Positions 42,574-51,643 of a stretch of 64,000 nt of DNA are shown here, in pieces. The stretch's first letter is position 1. Each line of letters opens with the position of its first letter. The notes beneath the pieces were generated by a model. That model was not told the origin of the DNA. It worked only from the letters and a program-made list of their open reading frames with translations, and ran no database searches. Source of the stretch: Edaphobacter sp. 12200R-103 (GTDB lineage: Bacteria; Acidobacteriota; Terriglobia; Terriglobales; Acidobacteriaceae). The stretch is from assembly GCF_010093025.1 (NCBI RefSeq), contig NZ_CP048114.1:2108001-2172000 (forward strand), in the 5' to 3' direction. A program made the translations under genes and the position numbers.

Positions 42574-43680
42574 ATGCGTCTCAAAGTTGCAGTTCTCGCC
42601 GGTGACGGCATCGGTCCTGAAGTGACACGGGAAGCCACTAATATTCTGCGAGCAGTCGCAGAGCTTGGCGGCCACGACTTCACCTTTGTGGAAGGCCTGA
42701 TCGGCGGCGTTGCCATCACGGAGACCGGCTCTCCCCTTCCCACCGCGACGCTCGACTCCGCGCTCGACTCCGATGCTGTTCTGCTGGGCGCTGTGGGAGA
42801 CAACAAGTTCAACTCGCTCACCCCGGACAAGCGCCCTGAAGCCGGCCTGCTGCAGATTCGCCAGGCGCTCGGTGGCTTCGCCAATCTCCGGCCCTCCTTC
42901 GGGTACAAGCAGCTCGCGGGAAGCTCGCCTCTGCGCCCTGAGGTCACCGAAGGCGTCGACATCCTCTTCGTTCGCGAGTTGCTGGGCGGTCTCTACTTCG
43001 GCACTCCGCGCTGGTGGAACAAGGAGACCAACGAGGCTATCAACACGATGCGCTACACCCGTGACGAGGTCGTCCGCGTCGCCCGCATCGCCTTTGAGCT
43101 TGCCTCGAAGCGTCGCAAGAAAGTTACCTCCGTCGACAAGGCCAACGTGCTCGAAGTCTCGCAGCTCTGGCGCACCACCGTGACCGAGATAGCGAAGGAC
43201 TACCCCGATGTCACGCTCGAGCATCAGCTGGTCGATTCCATGGCGATGCACATCATGAACGTCCCGCGGAACTTCGACGTCGTGCTGACTGAAAACCTCT
43301 TCGGCGACATCCTCTCCGACGAGGCAGGCGTCATCACCGGCTCGCTCGGCATGCTTCCTTCGGCGACCATCGGCGGCACAGTCAATCTTTATGAGCCGGT
43401 GCACGGCTCCGCCCCCGACATCGCTGGTACCGGCAAGGCGAATCCTCTCGGCGCGATCCTTACCGCAGCCATGGTTCTGCGGCACTCGGCCGGGCTTGAA
43501 CAGGATGCGCGCGCGGTCGAGCAGGCAGTCCACAAGGTTCTGGAGGCGGGATACCGCACGGCAGATATTGCCCGCGGAGGCGAAGAGGTGCAGCTGGTCT
43601 CCACGCAGGAGATGGGCAAGCACGTCCACCAGGCACTGGCCGAATCCATCGACCGGCGCCAATCGCTCCATGCTGTGTAA
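42574..43680 (+). CDS. leuB: 3-isopropylmalate dehydrogenase
   Basis: LeuB oxidises 3-isopropylmalate with NAD+ and decarboxylates the product. The 368-residue protein has the N-terminal AVLAGDGIGPEVTRE, the substrate-binding ELLGGLYFGTPRWW, SVDKANVLEVSQLWR and LTENLFGDILSDEAGVITGSLGMLPSA. These match the isocitrate/isopropylmalate dehydrogenase family. AGAAGGAAAG precedes the ATG. Its stop codon overlaps the start of the next small gene by one base (TAATG). Confidence 0.96.
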   Translation: MRLKVAVLAGDGIGPEVTREATNILRAVAELGGHDFTFVEGLIGGVAITETGSPLPTATLDSALDSDAVLLGAVGDNKFNSLTPDKRPEAGLLQIRQALGGFANLRPSFGYKQLAGSSPLRPEVTEGVDILFVRELLGGLYFGTPRWWNKETNEAINTMRYTRDEVVRVARIAFELASKRRKKVTSVDKANVLEVSQLWRTTVTEIAKDYPDVTLEHQLVDSMAMHIMNVPRNFDVVLTENLFGDILSDEAGVITGSLGMLPSATIGGTVNLYEPVHGSAPDIAGTGKANPLGAILTAAMVLRHSAGLEQDARAVEQAVHKVLEAGYRTADIARGGEEVQLVSTQEMGKHVHQALAESIDRRQSLHAV

Positions 43681-43862
43681 TGACGATGAACTGGCAACTG
43701 AGATTAGTTCTGATGAACCTGGCAGTGGGCGCGGCGCTGTACTACCGCTGGCATCTTGGCGCACCGCTGCAAACGTTATTGATCGCCGCGCTGATCATGT
43801 TCCTTCTGGTAAACGTGCTCATCCTGCTGACACGAAAGAAACCTGCTTCCACCAAACGATAG
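43680..43862 (+). CDS. Small membrane protein coupled to leuB
   Basis: A 60-residue frame starts on the last base of the leuB stop and ends immediately before the ATG of the next gene. It has two hydrophobic stretches (about 8-22 and 29-50), a basic C-terminus (RKKPASTKR) and no recognised family. The tight coupling on both sides makes it more likely a real gene than chance. Role unknown; it could be a membrane component that accompanies the leucine genes. Confidence 0.65.
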   Translation: MTMNWQLRLVLMNLAVGAALYYRWHLGAPLQTLLIAALIMFLLVNVLILLTRKKPASTKR

Positions 43863-44531
43863 ATGCGCCGCCTCTTCCAATTCGCCGCCGCTGTACTGCT
43901 CATCACCGTAGTGCCGGCGTTATGTGCGCAGCTTCACCTGAAGCGGGAGAAGCCTCCTGTCGAGGATCTTTCGTGGATGTGGCAGTACACGCAACCCGCA
44001 CCGATTGGCAATGCAGCGGCGCTTCTCTCGGATGTTCGCTTCAAAACGCTTCTGGCGACGCACCTGGCTGCACCGCAGAGCTTCTGGGGCAGGGGCAAGA
44101 GCCTGCCCGACACCATCGTCGAATTTCTCGGCCAGCCGCGTTCCGTAGTTGCCGAGCAGAACCGCTACTTCATTGCAACCGGCTGCGCGGCGCAGTTCTG
44201 CCCGGAGCGTGGAATGCTCTGGATCGACATCGCCTCGCCGCGTCCGCTGTTTGTCTTCGCCGCCACCCACTGGATCGCCGAGGACAAGCCGACCGATCAG
44301 GCAGGCGCGACCTATACGCTTTGGGTCTTTACCAGCCGCGCACTCGACCCTGCGCATCTTCCCCAGGCCCTCACGCGCAGCATTGCGCCGTGGGCGCAGG
44401 AACCCCTCGCCGACAAGACCGTCGAGCAGATCGCCAACGTGATCCTCGTCGATCCTGACGGACAACCGCACCAGCTTCAGCCGACCGACGTCGGCATCAC
44501 GCAACCGACCGAGCAGAAGGCAAATTCATGA
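43863..44531 (+). CDS. Secreted protein of unknown function between leuB and leuC
   Basis: The 222-residue protein starts directly after the preceding stop and overlaps the leuC start by four bases (ATGA). A signal peptide (about 1-22, cleavage near LCA-Q) is followed by a mixed alpha/beta domain with two cysteines (GCAAQFC near 117-123) that could form a disulfide. No family or catalytic motif is recognised. Secretion is odd inside a cytoplasmic biosynthetic operon; the overlaps indicate it is translated together with leuC. Confidence 0.75.
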   Translation: MRRLFQFAAAVLLITVVPALCAQLHLKREKPPVEDLSWMWQYTQPAPIGNAAALLSDVRFKTLLATHLAAPQSFWGRGKSLPDTIVEFLGQPRSVVAEQNRYFIATGCAAQFCPERGMLWIDIASPRPLFVFAATHWIAEDKPTDQAGATYTLWVFTSRALDPAHLPQALTRSIAPWAQEPLADKTVEQIANVILVDPDGQPHQLQPTDVGITQPTEQKANS

Positions 44532-45964
44532 GCACAGCACCAAAGACGTTGTTTGAAAAAGTATGGCAGCAACACGTCGTCGCCGAACCCCAGGGCGAGC
44601 CGACGATCCTCTACATCGACCTGCACCTCGTCCACGAGGTCACCAGCCCCCAGGCCTTCGATGGCTTGCGCATGGCTGGCCGCAAGATCCGCCGTCCCGA
44701 TCGCCACATCGCTACCGTCGATCACAACGTGCCGACGACGAGCGCCTATGACCGCCTCCACATCGTCGATCAGGTCTCGGCCGCGCAGGTCAACGCTCTG
44801 CGTAAGAACTGCGCCGAGTTCGGCATCGAGTTCTTCGACGTGCAGGACTCATCCCAGGGCATCGTCCACATGATCGGGCCGGAGCTGGGCGCGACCAAGC
44901 CCGGCATGACCATCGTCTGCGGCGACTCGCACACCTCCACCCACGGAGCCTTCGGCGCGCTCGCCTTCGGGATCGGCACCAGCGAGGTCGAGCATGTCAT
45001 GGCCACGCAGACGCTGCCGCAGTCGAAGCCGAAAACCTTTCGCATCACCGTCGATGGCGAGCTTCCCTTCGGCGTTACCGCCAAGGACATCATCCTCGAT
45101 ATCATCGGCAAAATCGGCACCGACGGAGCCACCGGTTACGCGGTCGAGTACGCCGGCTCGGCCATCCGCTCGCTCTCGATGGAAGGCCGCATGACCATCT
45201 GCAACATGAGCATCGAGGCCGGAGCCCGCGCCGGAATGATCGCTCCCGACGAGACCACCTTCGCCTACCTGATGGGCCGCCGCTTCTCGCCCACCGGCAA
45301 GGCCTGGGACGAGGCTGTCGCGCACTGGAAGACCCTCCCCTCCGACGAAGGAGCTGTCTTCGACCGCGAGCTGCACATCGACGCCGCGACGCTGGCCCCC
45401 GCCGTCACCTGGGGAACCTCGCCCGGCATGCACGCCACCATCGACGGCACCGTTCCCTTGCTCGCCGACGCGAAGACCGAGGCCGACCGCAAGAGCTTCG
45501 AGCGCGCCTACGAGTATATGGACCTGAAGCCCGGCACCCCGATGGAGCAGATCACGATCAACACCGTCTTCCTCGGCTCCTGCACCAACGGCCGCATCGA
45601 AGACCTCCGCGCCGCGGCGAAGGTCATCAAGGGCCACCACATCGCCGAGAAGGTTCGCGCGATGGTCGTGCCCGGCTCGCAGGCCGTGAAGCGTCAGGCC
45701 GAAGCAGAGGGCCTCGACGAGATCTTCAAGACCGCAGGCTTCGAGTGGCGCGAGCCCGGCTGCTCGATGTGCCTCGGCATGAACCCCGACATTCTCCAGC
45801 CCGGCGAGCGTTGCGCGTCTACATCCAATCGAAACTTCGAGGGCAGACAAGGCCGCGGCGGACGCACGCACCTCGTCTCGCCCGAGATGGCCGCAGCCGC
45901 TGCCATCACCGGACACTTCACCGACATCCGCAAGTGGAAGCAGACGGAAGGAGCACAGCGCTAA
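44528..45964 (+). CDS. leuC: 3-isopropylmalate dehydratase large subunit
   Basis: LeuC with LeuD isomerises 2- to 3-isopropylmalate using a [4Fe-4S] cluster. The 478-residue protein has the aconitase-family cluster cysteines in [15 protein letters not shown] and [12 protein letters not shown], and [29 protein letters not shown] in the active site. The start overlaps the preceding unknown gene by four bases. The stop overlaps the leuD ATG by one base, so LeuC and LeuD are translated together as expected for a heterodimer. Confidence 0.96.
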   Translation: MSTAPKTLFEKVWQQHVVAEPQGEPTILYIDLHLVHEVTSPQAFDGLRMAGRKIRRPDRHIATVDHNVPTTSAYDRLHIVDQVSAAQVNALRKNCAEFGIEFFDVQDSSQGIVHMIGPELGATKPGMTIVCGDSHTSTHGAFGALAFGIGTSEVEHVMATQTLPQSKPKTFRITVDGELPFGVTAKDIILDIIGKIGTDGATGYAVEYAGSAIRSLSMEGRMTICNMSIEAGARAGMIAPDETTFAYLMGRRFSPTGKAWDEAVAHWKTLPSDEGAVFDRELHIDAATLAPAVTWGTSPGMHATIDGTVPLLADAKTEADRKSFERAYEYMDLKPGTPMEQITINTVFLGSCTNGRIEDLRAAAKVIKGHHIAEKVRAMVVPGSQAVKRQAEAEGLDEIFKTAGFEWREPGCSMCLGMNPDILQPGERCASTSNRNFEGRQGRGGRTHLVSPEMAAAAAITGHFTDIRKWKQTEGAQR

Positions 45965-46602
45965 TGGAACCCATCAACATCCTCACCTCGAAGGCCGTGC
46001 CGCTGCCGCTGCCCAACATCGACACCGACCAGATCATCCCGAAGCAGTTCCTCAAGCGCATCGAGCGCACCGGCTACGGAGAGTTCCTCTTCTTCGACTG
46101 GCGCTACGATCTCGAGACGCCCGATCATGTCGAAGAGCGCAAGGACTTCGTGCTCAACAAGCCGGAGTACAAGGGCGCCGAGATCCTGATCGCCGAAAAG
46201 AACTTCGGCTGCGGAAGCTCACGCGAGCACGCCGCATGGGCGATCAACCAGTACGGCTTCCGTGCCGTCATTGCGCCGACCTTCGCGGACATCTTCTTCT
46301 CAAACGCGGGCAAGAACGGCATCATCCTCGTCCGCCTCAGCGAAGAAGACGTGCAGACGCTGATGAAGCGCTCCACCGAGAACCCCGATCACCAGATCAC
46401 CATCAACCTGGAACAGCAGACCGTCACCGATGATCAGGGTTTCAACGCCCACTTCGACATCGATCCCTTCCGCAAGTACTGCCTGCTGAATGGACTCGAC
46501 GACATCGGCCTGACGCTCCGCCACGTTGAGTCACTGGACAAGTTCGAACAGAAGCACAACAAGGAATTCTGGTCAGCACCAAAGACCGCTATCGCGTCTT
46601 GA
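45964..46602 (+). CDS. leuD: 3-isopropylmalate dehydratase small subunit
   Basis: LeuD is the swivelling-domain partner of LeuC. The start ATG lies on the last base of the leuC stop, with AAGGAG about ten bases upstream; a longer frame inside leuC is not the real start. The 212-residue protein has PNIDTDQIIPKQFLKR and FGCGSSREHAAWAINQYGFRAVIAPTFADIF, the usual LeuD signatures. It is followed by a gap of 176 bases that carries repeats before ilvD. Confidence 0.95.
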   Translation: MEPINILTSKAVPLPLPNIDTDQIIPKQFLKRIERTGYGEFLFFDWRYDLETPDHVEERKDFVLNKPEYKGAEILIAEKNFGCGSSREHAAWAINQYGFRAVIAPTFADIFFSNAGKNGIILVRLSEEDVQTLMKRSTENPDHQITINLEQQTVTDDQGFNAHFDIDPFRKYCLLNGLDDIGLTLRHVESLDKFEQKHNKEFWSAPKTAIAS

Positions 46603-46778
46603 GAAGACGATCGTGTCTTAAGTTGTCATTACGCAGCGTAGCGGAGGAATCTGTTTTTCGTTTCGGAACATGCTTTAGTTTTTTGAATTTGCTTTTCGTT
46701 TTGTTAAGGGCACGGCTTCAGCCGTGCCGCAGAAGCTAACTCTTACGAGGGGCTTTAGCCCCTGAGGGAATTTGCGAA
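46603..46778. repeat. leuD-ilvD gap with REP arm and two hairpins
   Basis: GTCATTACGCAGCGTAGCGG through GAATCTGTTTTT (46625-46658) is a REP arm of the 350-469 family. GGCACGGCT/AGCCGTGCC (46709-46728) and AGGGGCT/AGCCCCT (46748-46763) are two perfect hairpins with 2-base loops. The second one ends right before the GAGGGA that serves as the ilvD ribosome binding site. Confidence 0.8.
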
Positions 46779-48476
46779 GTGAGCAACGAACTTAGCCCGG
46801 CAAAGAAATACTCCAAGGTCGTCACCGAAGGCCCCAACCGCGCCGCTGCACGCAGCTATCTTCGTGGCGTCGGCTTCTCGAAGGAAGACCTGCACAAGCC
46901 CATCATCGGCGTCGCCAACACCTGGACTGAGGTCGGTCCCTGCAACTTCCACCTGCGCCAGGTGGCAGAGGCCGTCAAGCAGGGCATCCGCGAGGCAGGC
47001 GGAACTCCGATGGAGTTCAATACCGTCACCATCTCCGACGGCATCACCATGGGCACCGAGGGCATGAAGGCATCGCTGATCTCGCGTGAGGTCATCGCTG
47101 ACTCCATCGAGCTGGTCACACGCGGCAACAGCTTCGATGGCCTTGTTTGCATCGCCGGATGCGACAAGAACATGCCGGGCGCCATCATGGCGCTCGCACG
47201 TCTGGACATCCCTGGCCTCATGCTCTACGGCGGCTCCATCGCCCCCGGCCACGTGAAGCAGCCGGATGGCTCTGACAAAGAAATTACCATCCTCAACGTC
47301 TTTGAGGCCATCGGCTCGCACGCCGCAGGCAAGATCAACGACGAGCAGCTCGAAGCCGTTGAAGCCGCGGCCTGCCCCGGTCCCGGAGCCTGCGGCGGAC
47401 AGTTCACCGCCAACACCATGGCGATGGCCGGTGAGTTCCTCGGCATCTCGCCCATCGAGATCACCGGCGTTCCCGCCATGTCGCCCGACAAGGCGAAGGC
47501 GTCACGCGAAGCCGGCCGCCTCGTCATGCAGCTCGCGGAGAAGGGAGTCAAACCCTCCCAGATCCTGACGCGGGAGTCGATCGAGAACGCCATCACTGCC
47601 GTCTGCGCCTCCGGCGGATCGACCAATGCTGTCCTGCACCTGATCGCCATCGCGCACGAGCTGAAGATTCCGCTCTCCATGGAGGACTTCGACAAGATCT
47701 CCGAGCGCACGCCGTTCATCTGCGACCTCTCGCCCGGCGGCAAGTACGCCGCCAAGGACTATCAGGAAGCTGGCGGCTCACGCGTGCTGGCTAAACGCCT
47801 GATGGACACGGGGCGACTGCACGACACTCCCACGGTTACAGGTAAGACGCTCTTCGAAGAAGCCAAGCAGGCGCACGAGACGCCGAACCAGCCTGTGATC
47901 CACACCTGGGAGAATCCGCTGAAGCCCACCGGCGGCCTCGTCATCCTGCGCGGCAACCTCGCACCCGAGGGCTGCGTCATCAAGGTCGCAGGCCACGAGC
48001 GCATCTTCCACCAGGGCCCGGCGCGCGTCTTCGAGTGCGAGGACGATTGCTTCGCTGCCGTAGAAGCGGGCAAGATCAATCCATCTGACGTCTGCGTCAT
48101 CCGTTACGAAGGCCCAAAGGGTGGCCCCGGCATGCGCGAGATGCTCGCCGTCACCGCCGCCATCAAGGGCATCCCTGAGCTCTCAGAGACCGTGGCCCTG
48201 CTCACCGACGGACGCTTCTCCGGTGCAACCCGCGGCCTGATGGCCGGCCACGTCGCTCCTGAAGCCTTTGTCGGAGGCCCCATCGCCGCCGTCCGCGAGG
48301 GCGACACAATCACCTTCGACATCCCCAACCGCGAGCTGCGTCTCGAAGTCGATGACGACGAAATCGCACGACGCCTCCGCGAGGTCAAGCAGCCTGAACC
48401 ACGCTTCAGACGCGGCGTCTTCGCCAAGTACGCCAGCACGGTAAGCAGCGCGAGCGAAGGAGCTGTAACGTCGTAA
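46779..48476 (+). CDS. ilvD: Dihydroxy-acid dehydratase
   Basis: IlvD dehydrates 2,3-dihydroxy-isovalerate and -methylvalerate to the keto acids of valine and isoleucine. The start is GTG 46779 with GAGGGA nine bases upstream. The 565-residue protein has the cluster cysteines in [11 protein letters not shown] and PGACGG and the C-terminal [16 protein letters not shown]. Family members carry a [2Fe-2S] or [4Fe-4S] cluster. Its ribosome binding site abuts a REP-derived hairpin. The next gene, an acyltransferase, is not part of the pathway. Confidence 0.96.
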   Translation: MSNELSPAKKYSKVVTEGPNRAAARSYLRGVGFSKEDLHKPIIGVANTWTEVGPCNFHLRQVAEAVKQGIREAGGTPMEFNTVTISDGITMGTEGMKASLISREVIADSIELVTRGNSFDGLVCIAGCDKNMPGAIMALARLDIPGLMLYGGSIAPGHVKQPDGSDKEITILNVFEAIGSHAAGKINDEQLEAVEAAACPGPGACGGQFTANTMAMAGEFLGISPIEITGVPAMSPDKAKASREAGRLVMQLAEKGVKPSQILTRESIENAITAVCASGGSTNAVLHLIAIAHELKIPLSMEDFDKISERTPFICDLSPGGKYAAKDYQEAGGSRVLAKRLMDTGRLHDTPTVTGKTLFEEAKQAHETPNQPVIHTWENPLKPTGGLVILRGNLAPEGCVIKVAGHERIFHQGPARVFECEDDCFAAVEAGKINPSDVCVIRYEGPKGGPGMREMLAVTAAIKGIPELSETVALLTDGRFSGATRGLMAGHVAPEAFVGGPIAAVREGDTITFDIPNRELRLEVDDDEIARRLREVKQPEPRFRRGVFAKYASTVSSASEGAVTS

Positions 48477-48526
48477 GGACAGATTCGCTTCCCACGCCAA
48501 GAGAGATTCTCCAGGAGAAATCAGAC

Positions 48527-49699
48527 TTGTATATCAAAGCTTCGGAAAGAACGGGAAAGGCTTCCAGTGAGCCGCGAGGAGGACGCCAAATTGTCTTCCT
48601 CGATCTCATCCGGTTCACCGCTGCATTGCTTGTTCTGGCTTTCCATGTCGGCTTTCGATCATTTCCGAAAACACCGGAGGGATGGCACACCGTCATCGGA
48701 CGATACGCCCGTCTGGGATGGGTCGGAGTACCTATTTTTTTCGTGCTCTCCGGTTTTGTGATCGCCTATTCCGCAGGGAAGGCGAGCCCTTCGGAGTTTG
48801 TGAAAAGCCGTCTTCTCCGGCTTTACCCAGCGGTCTGGATCTGCTCCACGATCACACTTGTGCTGCAGATCTTCACCACTGGCTACTACCACGGTCTGCT
48901 GCATGCTTGGCTGGATGCCCTGACGTTAGCTCCAGTTGGCCCTATCATCGACGGGTCTTATTGGACGCTTCGCGTGGAGATGAGTTTCTACCTCCTCATC
49001 TTCCTTCTGCTCGTCTTTGATCGGTTCCGATACATCGGGCCCACAATGGTGACAGTCTCTGCCCTATCGACGGCGTTTCTTGCGTTAGGCTATGCCGTCG
49101 ACCACGCCCTGTTGAAGGCAGGCGGATTTATTCCTTCCATCCCGGACTTCCTCATCAACTCGCGCTGGGCACGTCTGCTGCTTATCGATTACGCCCCTCA
49201 CTTTGCCATCGGAGTTCTTCTCTGGTTGATGTTCTTCCACGGCGTTACGATCTTCCGTTCATGCGCCCTTGCCTTCTGTTTTCTTGGAGCGGTCTTGTCC
49301 GTAAGAGTTGAGTGGCAGGAGGTTGTGCAGTCTTCCAAAGAACCATCCTCTCTGATGCTCTGCATCCTCATCTGGGCAGCAGCCGTCCTCGCTATCGTTC
49401 TGTCGGTGCGCTATAACAAGGCCATCGTGGAGTGGCTCGGCCCAGAAAGAACAAAACAGGCTCGAACTCTCGGCCTGATTACGTATCCGCTTTATCTCTT
49501 ACACCAAAGTATCGGCGAACATTTCGTTCAACGATTGAACGGGCGTATTCCAGACATAGCGATCATGCTGCTGGCAGCTGCTGCCAGCATGGCTCTCGCG
49601 TACGGCGTCGTTCGCTATGCCGAAAAGCCCATACAGGAACGACTGCGTCGACTGCTGCATCCTGTACGCCCACCTGTCTCTGTCTCAACGCTTCCCTGA
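48527..49699 (+). CDS. Acyltransferase 3 family membrane protein (OafA-like)
   Basis: TTG 48527 has AGGAGA eight bases upstream. The 390-residue protein has about ten membrane segments and the Acyl_transf_3 signature: LDLIRFTAALLVLAFHVGF near residues 26-44 with the conserved Arg and His. Members O-acylate sugars of lipopolysaccharide, exopolysaccharide or antibiotics at the membrane. It sits between ilvD and ilvB, both plus strand, with gaps of 50 and 61 bases, so it is probably transcribed with them although unrelated in metabolism. A GT11 glycosyltransferase occupies the next gap, between ilvB and ilvN. Confidence 0.88.
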   Translation: MYIKASERTGKASSEPRGGRQIVFLDLIRFTAALLVLAFHVGFRSFPKTPEGWHTVIGRYARLGWVGVPIFFVLSGFVIAYSAGKASPSEFVKSRLLRLYPAVWICSTITLVLQIFTTGYYHGLLHAWLDALTLAPVGPIIDGSYWTLRVEMSFYLLIFLLLVFDRFRYIGPTMVTVSALSTAFLALGYAVDHALLKAGGFIPSIPDFLINSRWARLLLIDYAPHFAIGVLLWLMFFHGVTIFRSCALAFCFLGAVLSVRVEWQEVVQSSKEPSSLMLCILIWAAAVLAIVLSVRYNKAIVEWLGPERTKQARTLGLITYPLYLLHQSIGEHFVQRLNGRIPDIAIMLLAAAASMALAYGVVRYAEKPIQERLRRLLHPVRPPVSVSTLP

Positions 49700-49710
49700 T
49701 TGAGTTTCCT

Positions 49711-49764
49711 ATGGACGCTCACTTCAAGCTATTCAATGCCAGAACCACGGAGGTAACCAAATGA
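49711..49764 (+). CDS. Possible 17-residue leader peptide before ilvB
   Basis: A short frame ATG 49711 to TGA 49764 overlaps the ilvB start by ATGA and contains the ilvB ribosome binding site in its last codons. The peptide has Leu once and no run of branched-chain residues, so it does not look like a classic attenuation leader. It could act by translational coupling. It is reported tentatively. Confidence 0.25.
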   Translation: MDAHFKLFNARTTEVTK

Positions 49765-51545
49765 CTGACAATCACAAAAATGCACACCCCACCCTGACCG
49801 GAGCCGAGATCCTATGGGCCACGCTCGTAGGCGAGGGTGTCAGCACGGTCTTCGGCTACCCCGGCGGAGCCATCCTCCCGGCCTACGACGCTCTGCGCAA
49901 GTTCCCCATCCATCACGTGCTCACGCGGCACGAGCAGGGCGCGGCCCACATGGCCGACGGTTACGCGCGCGCCTCGGGCAAGGTGGGCGTCGCCATCGCC
50001 ACCTCGGGGCCGGGAGCAACCAATCTCGTCACCGGCATCGCCACCGCCATGATCGATTCCATCCCGATCGTCTGCATCACCGGCCAGGTCTCGTCCAAGG
50101 TTCTCGGCTCCGATGCCTTCCAGGAGATCGACATCACCGGCATCACGCTGCCCATCACCAAGCACAACTTCGTCGCCACGCGCGCCGAAGAGATCGCTCC
50201 GATGATCCGCGAGGCCTTCCAGATCGCGCAGTCCGGACGGCCCGGCCCGGTGCTGGTCGACATCACCAAGGACGCCCAGCAGGGCACCGCCATCTTCAAC
50301 TTCGACGATGCCGCGCCCGCGGCCTTCCGTCCGCACCCGATGCTGCGCGCCGAATCCGCCGAGATGAATCGCGCCATCGAGCTGATGCGTTCGTCGAAGC
50401 GCCCGGTGATTCTTGCAGGGCATGGAATCACGCTCTCCGGCGCCGAGCAGGAAGTCCTCAAGTTCGCTGAGCGCTACCAAGTTCCGGTCGCCACCACGCT
50501 GCTCGGCCTCGGCGCCTTCCCTGCCTCGCATCCACTTGCTCTGGGCATGATGGGCATGCACGGCGAGAGCTGGGTGAACCACGCCATCCAGAAGGCCGAC
50601 CTGCTGCTCGCCTTCGGCATGCGCTTTGACGACCGCGTCACCGGCAACCTCGCCAGCTATGCTCCCAACGCGAAGAAGATCCACATCGAGATTGACCCCA
50701 GCGAGATCAACAAGAACGTCAAGGTGGACGTTGCGCTGATCGGCGACCTCAAGGAAGTGCTGCGCACCATGGAGCCGCTGATCGCCGCACCCAGCTACGA
50801 GCAGGCCAGCGACCGTCACACCACCGCCGAGTGGCTGCGCGAGATTCGCGCCATGAAGGGCGACGCCGCCGTGCGCGACATCATCAATCTGCCCGACAAC
50901 GGTCACCTCTACGCCGCGCACGTCATCAACGACATCTGGCAGGAGGCCAAGGCCGCGGGCCGTCTGGACAAGACCATCATCGCCACCGATGTAGGCCAGC
51001 ACCAGATGTGGGAGGCGCAATACTACAAGCACGAAGATCCGCGCACCCTCATCACCTCGGGAGGACTAGGCACCATGGGTTATGCTCTGCCCGCCGCTAT
51101 CGGGGCCAAGATAGCGCAGCCCGACTACGACGTCTGGTGTATCGCCGGCGATGGCGGCTTCCAGATGACCGCCTCCGAGCTTTCGACCATTCAGCAGGAG
51201 GGCCTGCACATCAACGTCGCCGTCATCAACAATGGCTTCCTCGGCATGGTGCGTCAGTGGCAGGAGGCCTTCTACGACAAAAACTACGCCTGCTCGCCCA
51301 TCCTCTCGCCCGATTTCGTCAAGCTGGCCGATGCTCACGGAATTCCCGGAGCGCACGTCGTCGAGCGCAAGGATGTAACACCTACCGTTACGAAGGCGCG
51401 TGAGGGATCTACACCGTTTGTCATCAACTTCTCCGTAGAGAAGGAAGACGGCGTCTACCCGATGATCGCTCCAGGCGCAGCCCTGCATGAGATGGTACGC
51501 AGGCCCCAGAAGGATCCTCTGGTCGAGACCGCCGAGGACGAATAA
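49761..51545 (+). CDS. ilvB: Acetolactate synthase large subunit
   Basis: IlvB is the catalytic subunit of acetohydroxyacid synthase, the first common step to valine, leucine and isoleucine. GGAGGTAACC precedes the ATG. The 594-residue ThDP/FAD enzyme has GYPGGAILPAYDAL, the catalytic Glu in THEQGAAHMADGYARA, the FAD domain, and the ThDP motif GDGGFQMTASELSTIQQEGL with the downstream NNGFLGMVRQWQ. The regulatory subunit gene ilvN lies about 1 kb downstream, separated by a glycosyltransferase gene. That is unusual, because the two are normally adjacent. Confidence 0.96.
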   Translation: MTDNHKNAHPTLTGAEILWATLVGEGVSTVFGYPGGAILPAYDALRKFPIHHVLTRHEQGAAHMADGYARASGKVGVAIATSGPGATNLVTGIATAMIDSIPIVCITGQVSSKVLGSDAFQEIDITGITLPITKHNFVATRAEEIAPMIREAFQIAQSGRPGPVLVDITKDAQQGTAIFNFDDAAPAAFRPHPMLRAESAEMNRAIELMRSSKRPVILAGHGITLSGAEQEVLKFAERYQVPVATTLLGLGAFPASHPLALGMMGMHGESWVNHAIQKADLLLAFGMRFDDRVTGNLASYAPNAKKIHIEIDPSEINKNVKVDVALIGDLKEVLRTMEPLIAAPSYEQASDRHTTAEWLREIRAMKGDAAVRDIINLPDNGHLYAAHVINDIWQEAKAAGRLDKTIIATDVGQHQMWEAQYYKHEDPRTLITSGGLGTMGYALPAAIGAKIAQPDYDVWCIAGDGGFQMTASELSTIQQEGLHINVAVINNGFLGMVRQWQEAFYDKNYACSPILSPDFVKLADAHGIPGAHVVERKDVTPTVTKAREGSTPFVINFSVEKEDGVYPMIAPGAALHEMVRRPQKDPLVETAEDE

Positions 51546-51552
51546 ATCGACA

Positions 51553-51578
51553 GGATGGGGTCAACCAGGACCCCATCC
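51553..51578 (+). other. Perfect 10-bp hairpin between ilvB and GT11 gene
   Basis: GGATGGGGTC (51553-51562) pairs with GACCCCATCC (51569-51578) over a 6-base loop. There is no T-run, so it probably does not fully terminate. It may lower expression of the downstream glycosyltransferase or stabilise the ilvB message. Confidence 0.75.
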
Positions 51579-51643
51579 GTCCAAGCACCAGCAAAGATGC
51601 AGTGCCTTGCAGTTCTGGAATCGCTCCTGGAAAGCGCCTTGGA

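Noticed and set aside
49711..49764. The short peptide before ilvB as a classical attenuation leader
   Set aside because: It has no run of Leu, Ile or Val codons, and no terminator/antiterminator pair is visible before ilvB. It is kept only as a low-confidence coupled peptide.
49812..51032. A 406-codon minus-strand open frame antisense to ilvB
   Set aside because: It is a mirror of a conserved gene in high-GC DNA, has no family-like motif or ribosome binding site, and the plus-strand frame is clearly IlvB. The same applies to long antisense frames at 12969-14219, 25291-26754, 44849-45916, 54361-55725 and 60286-61674.
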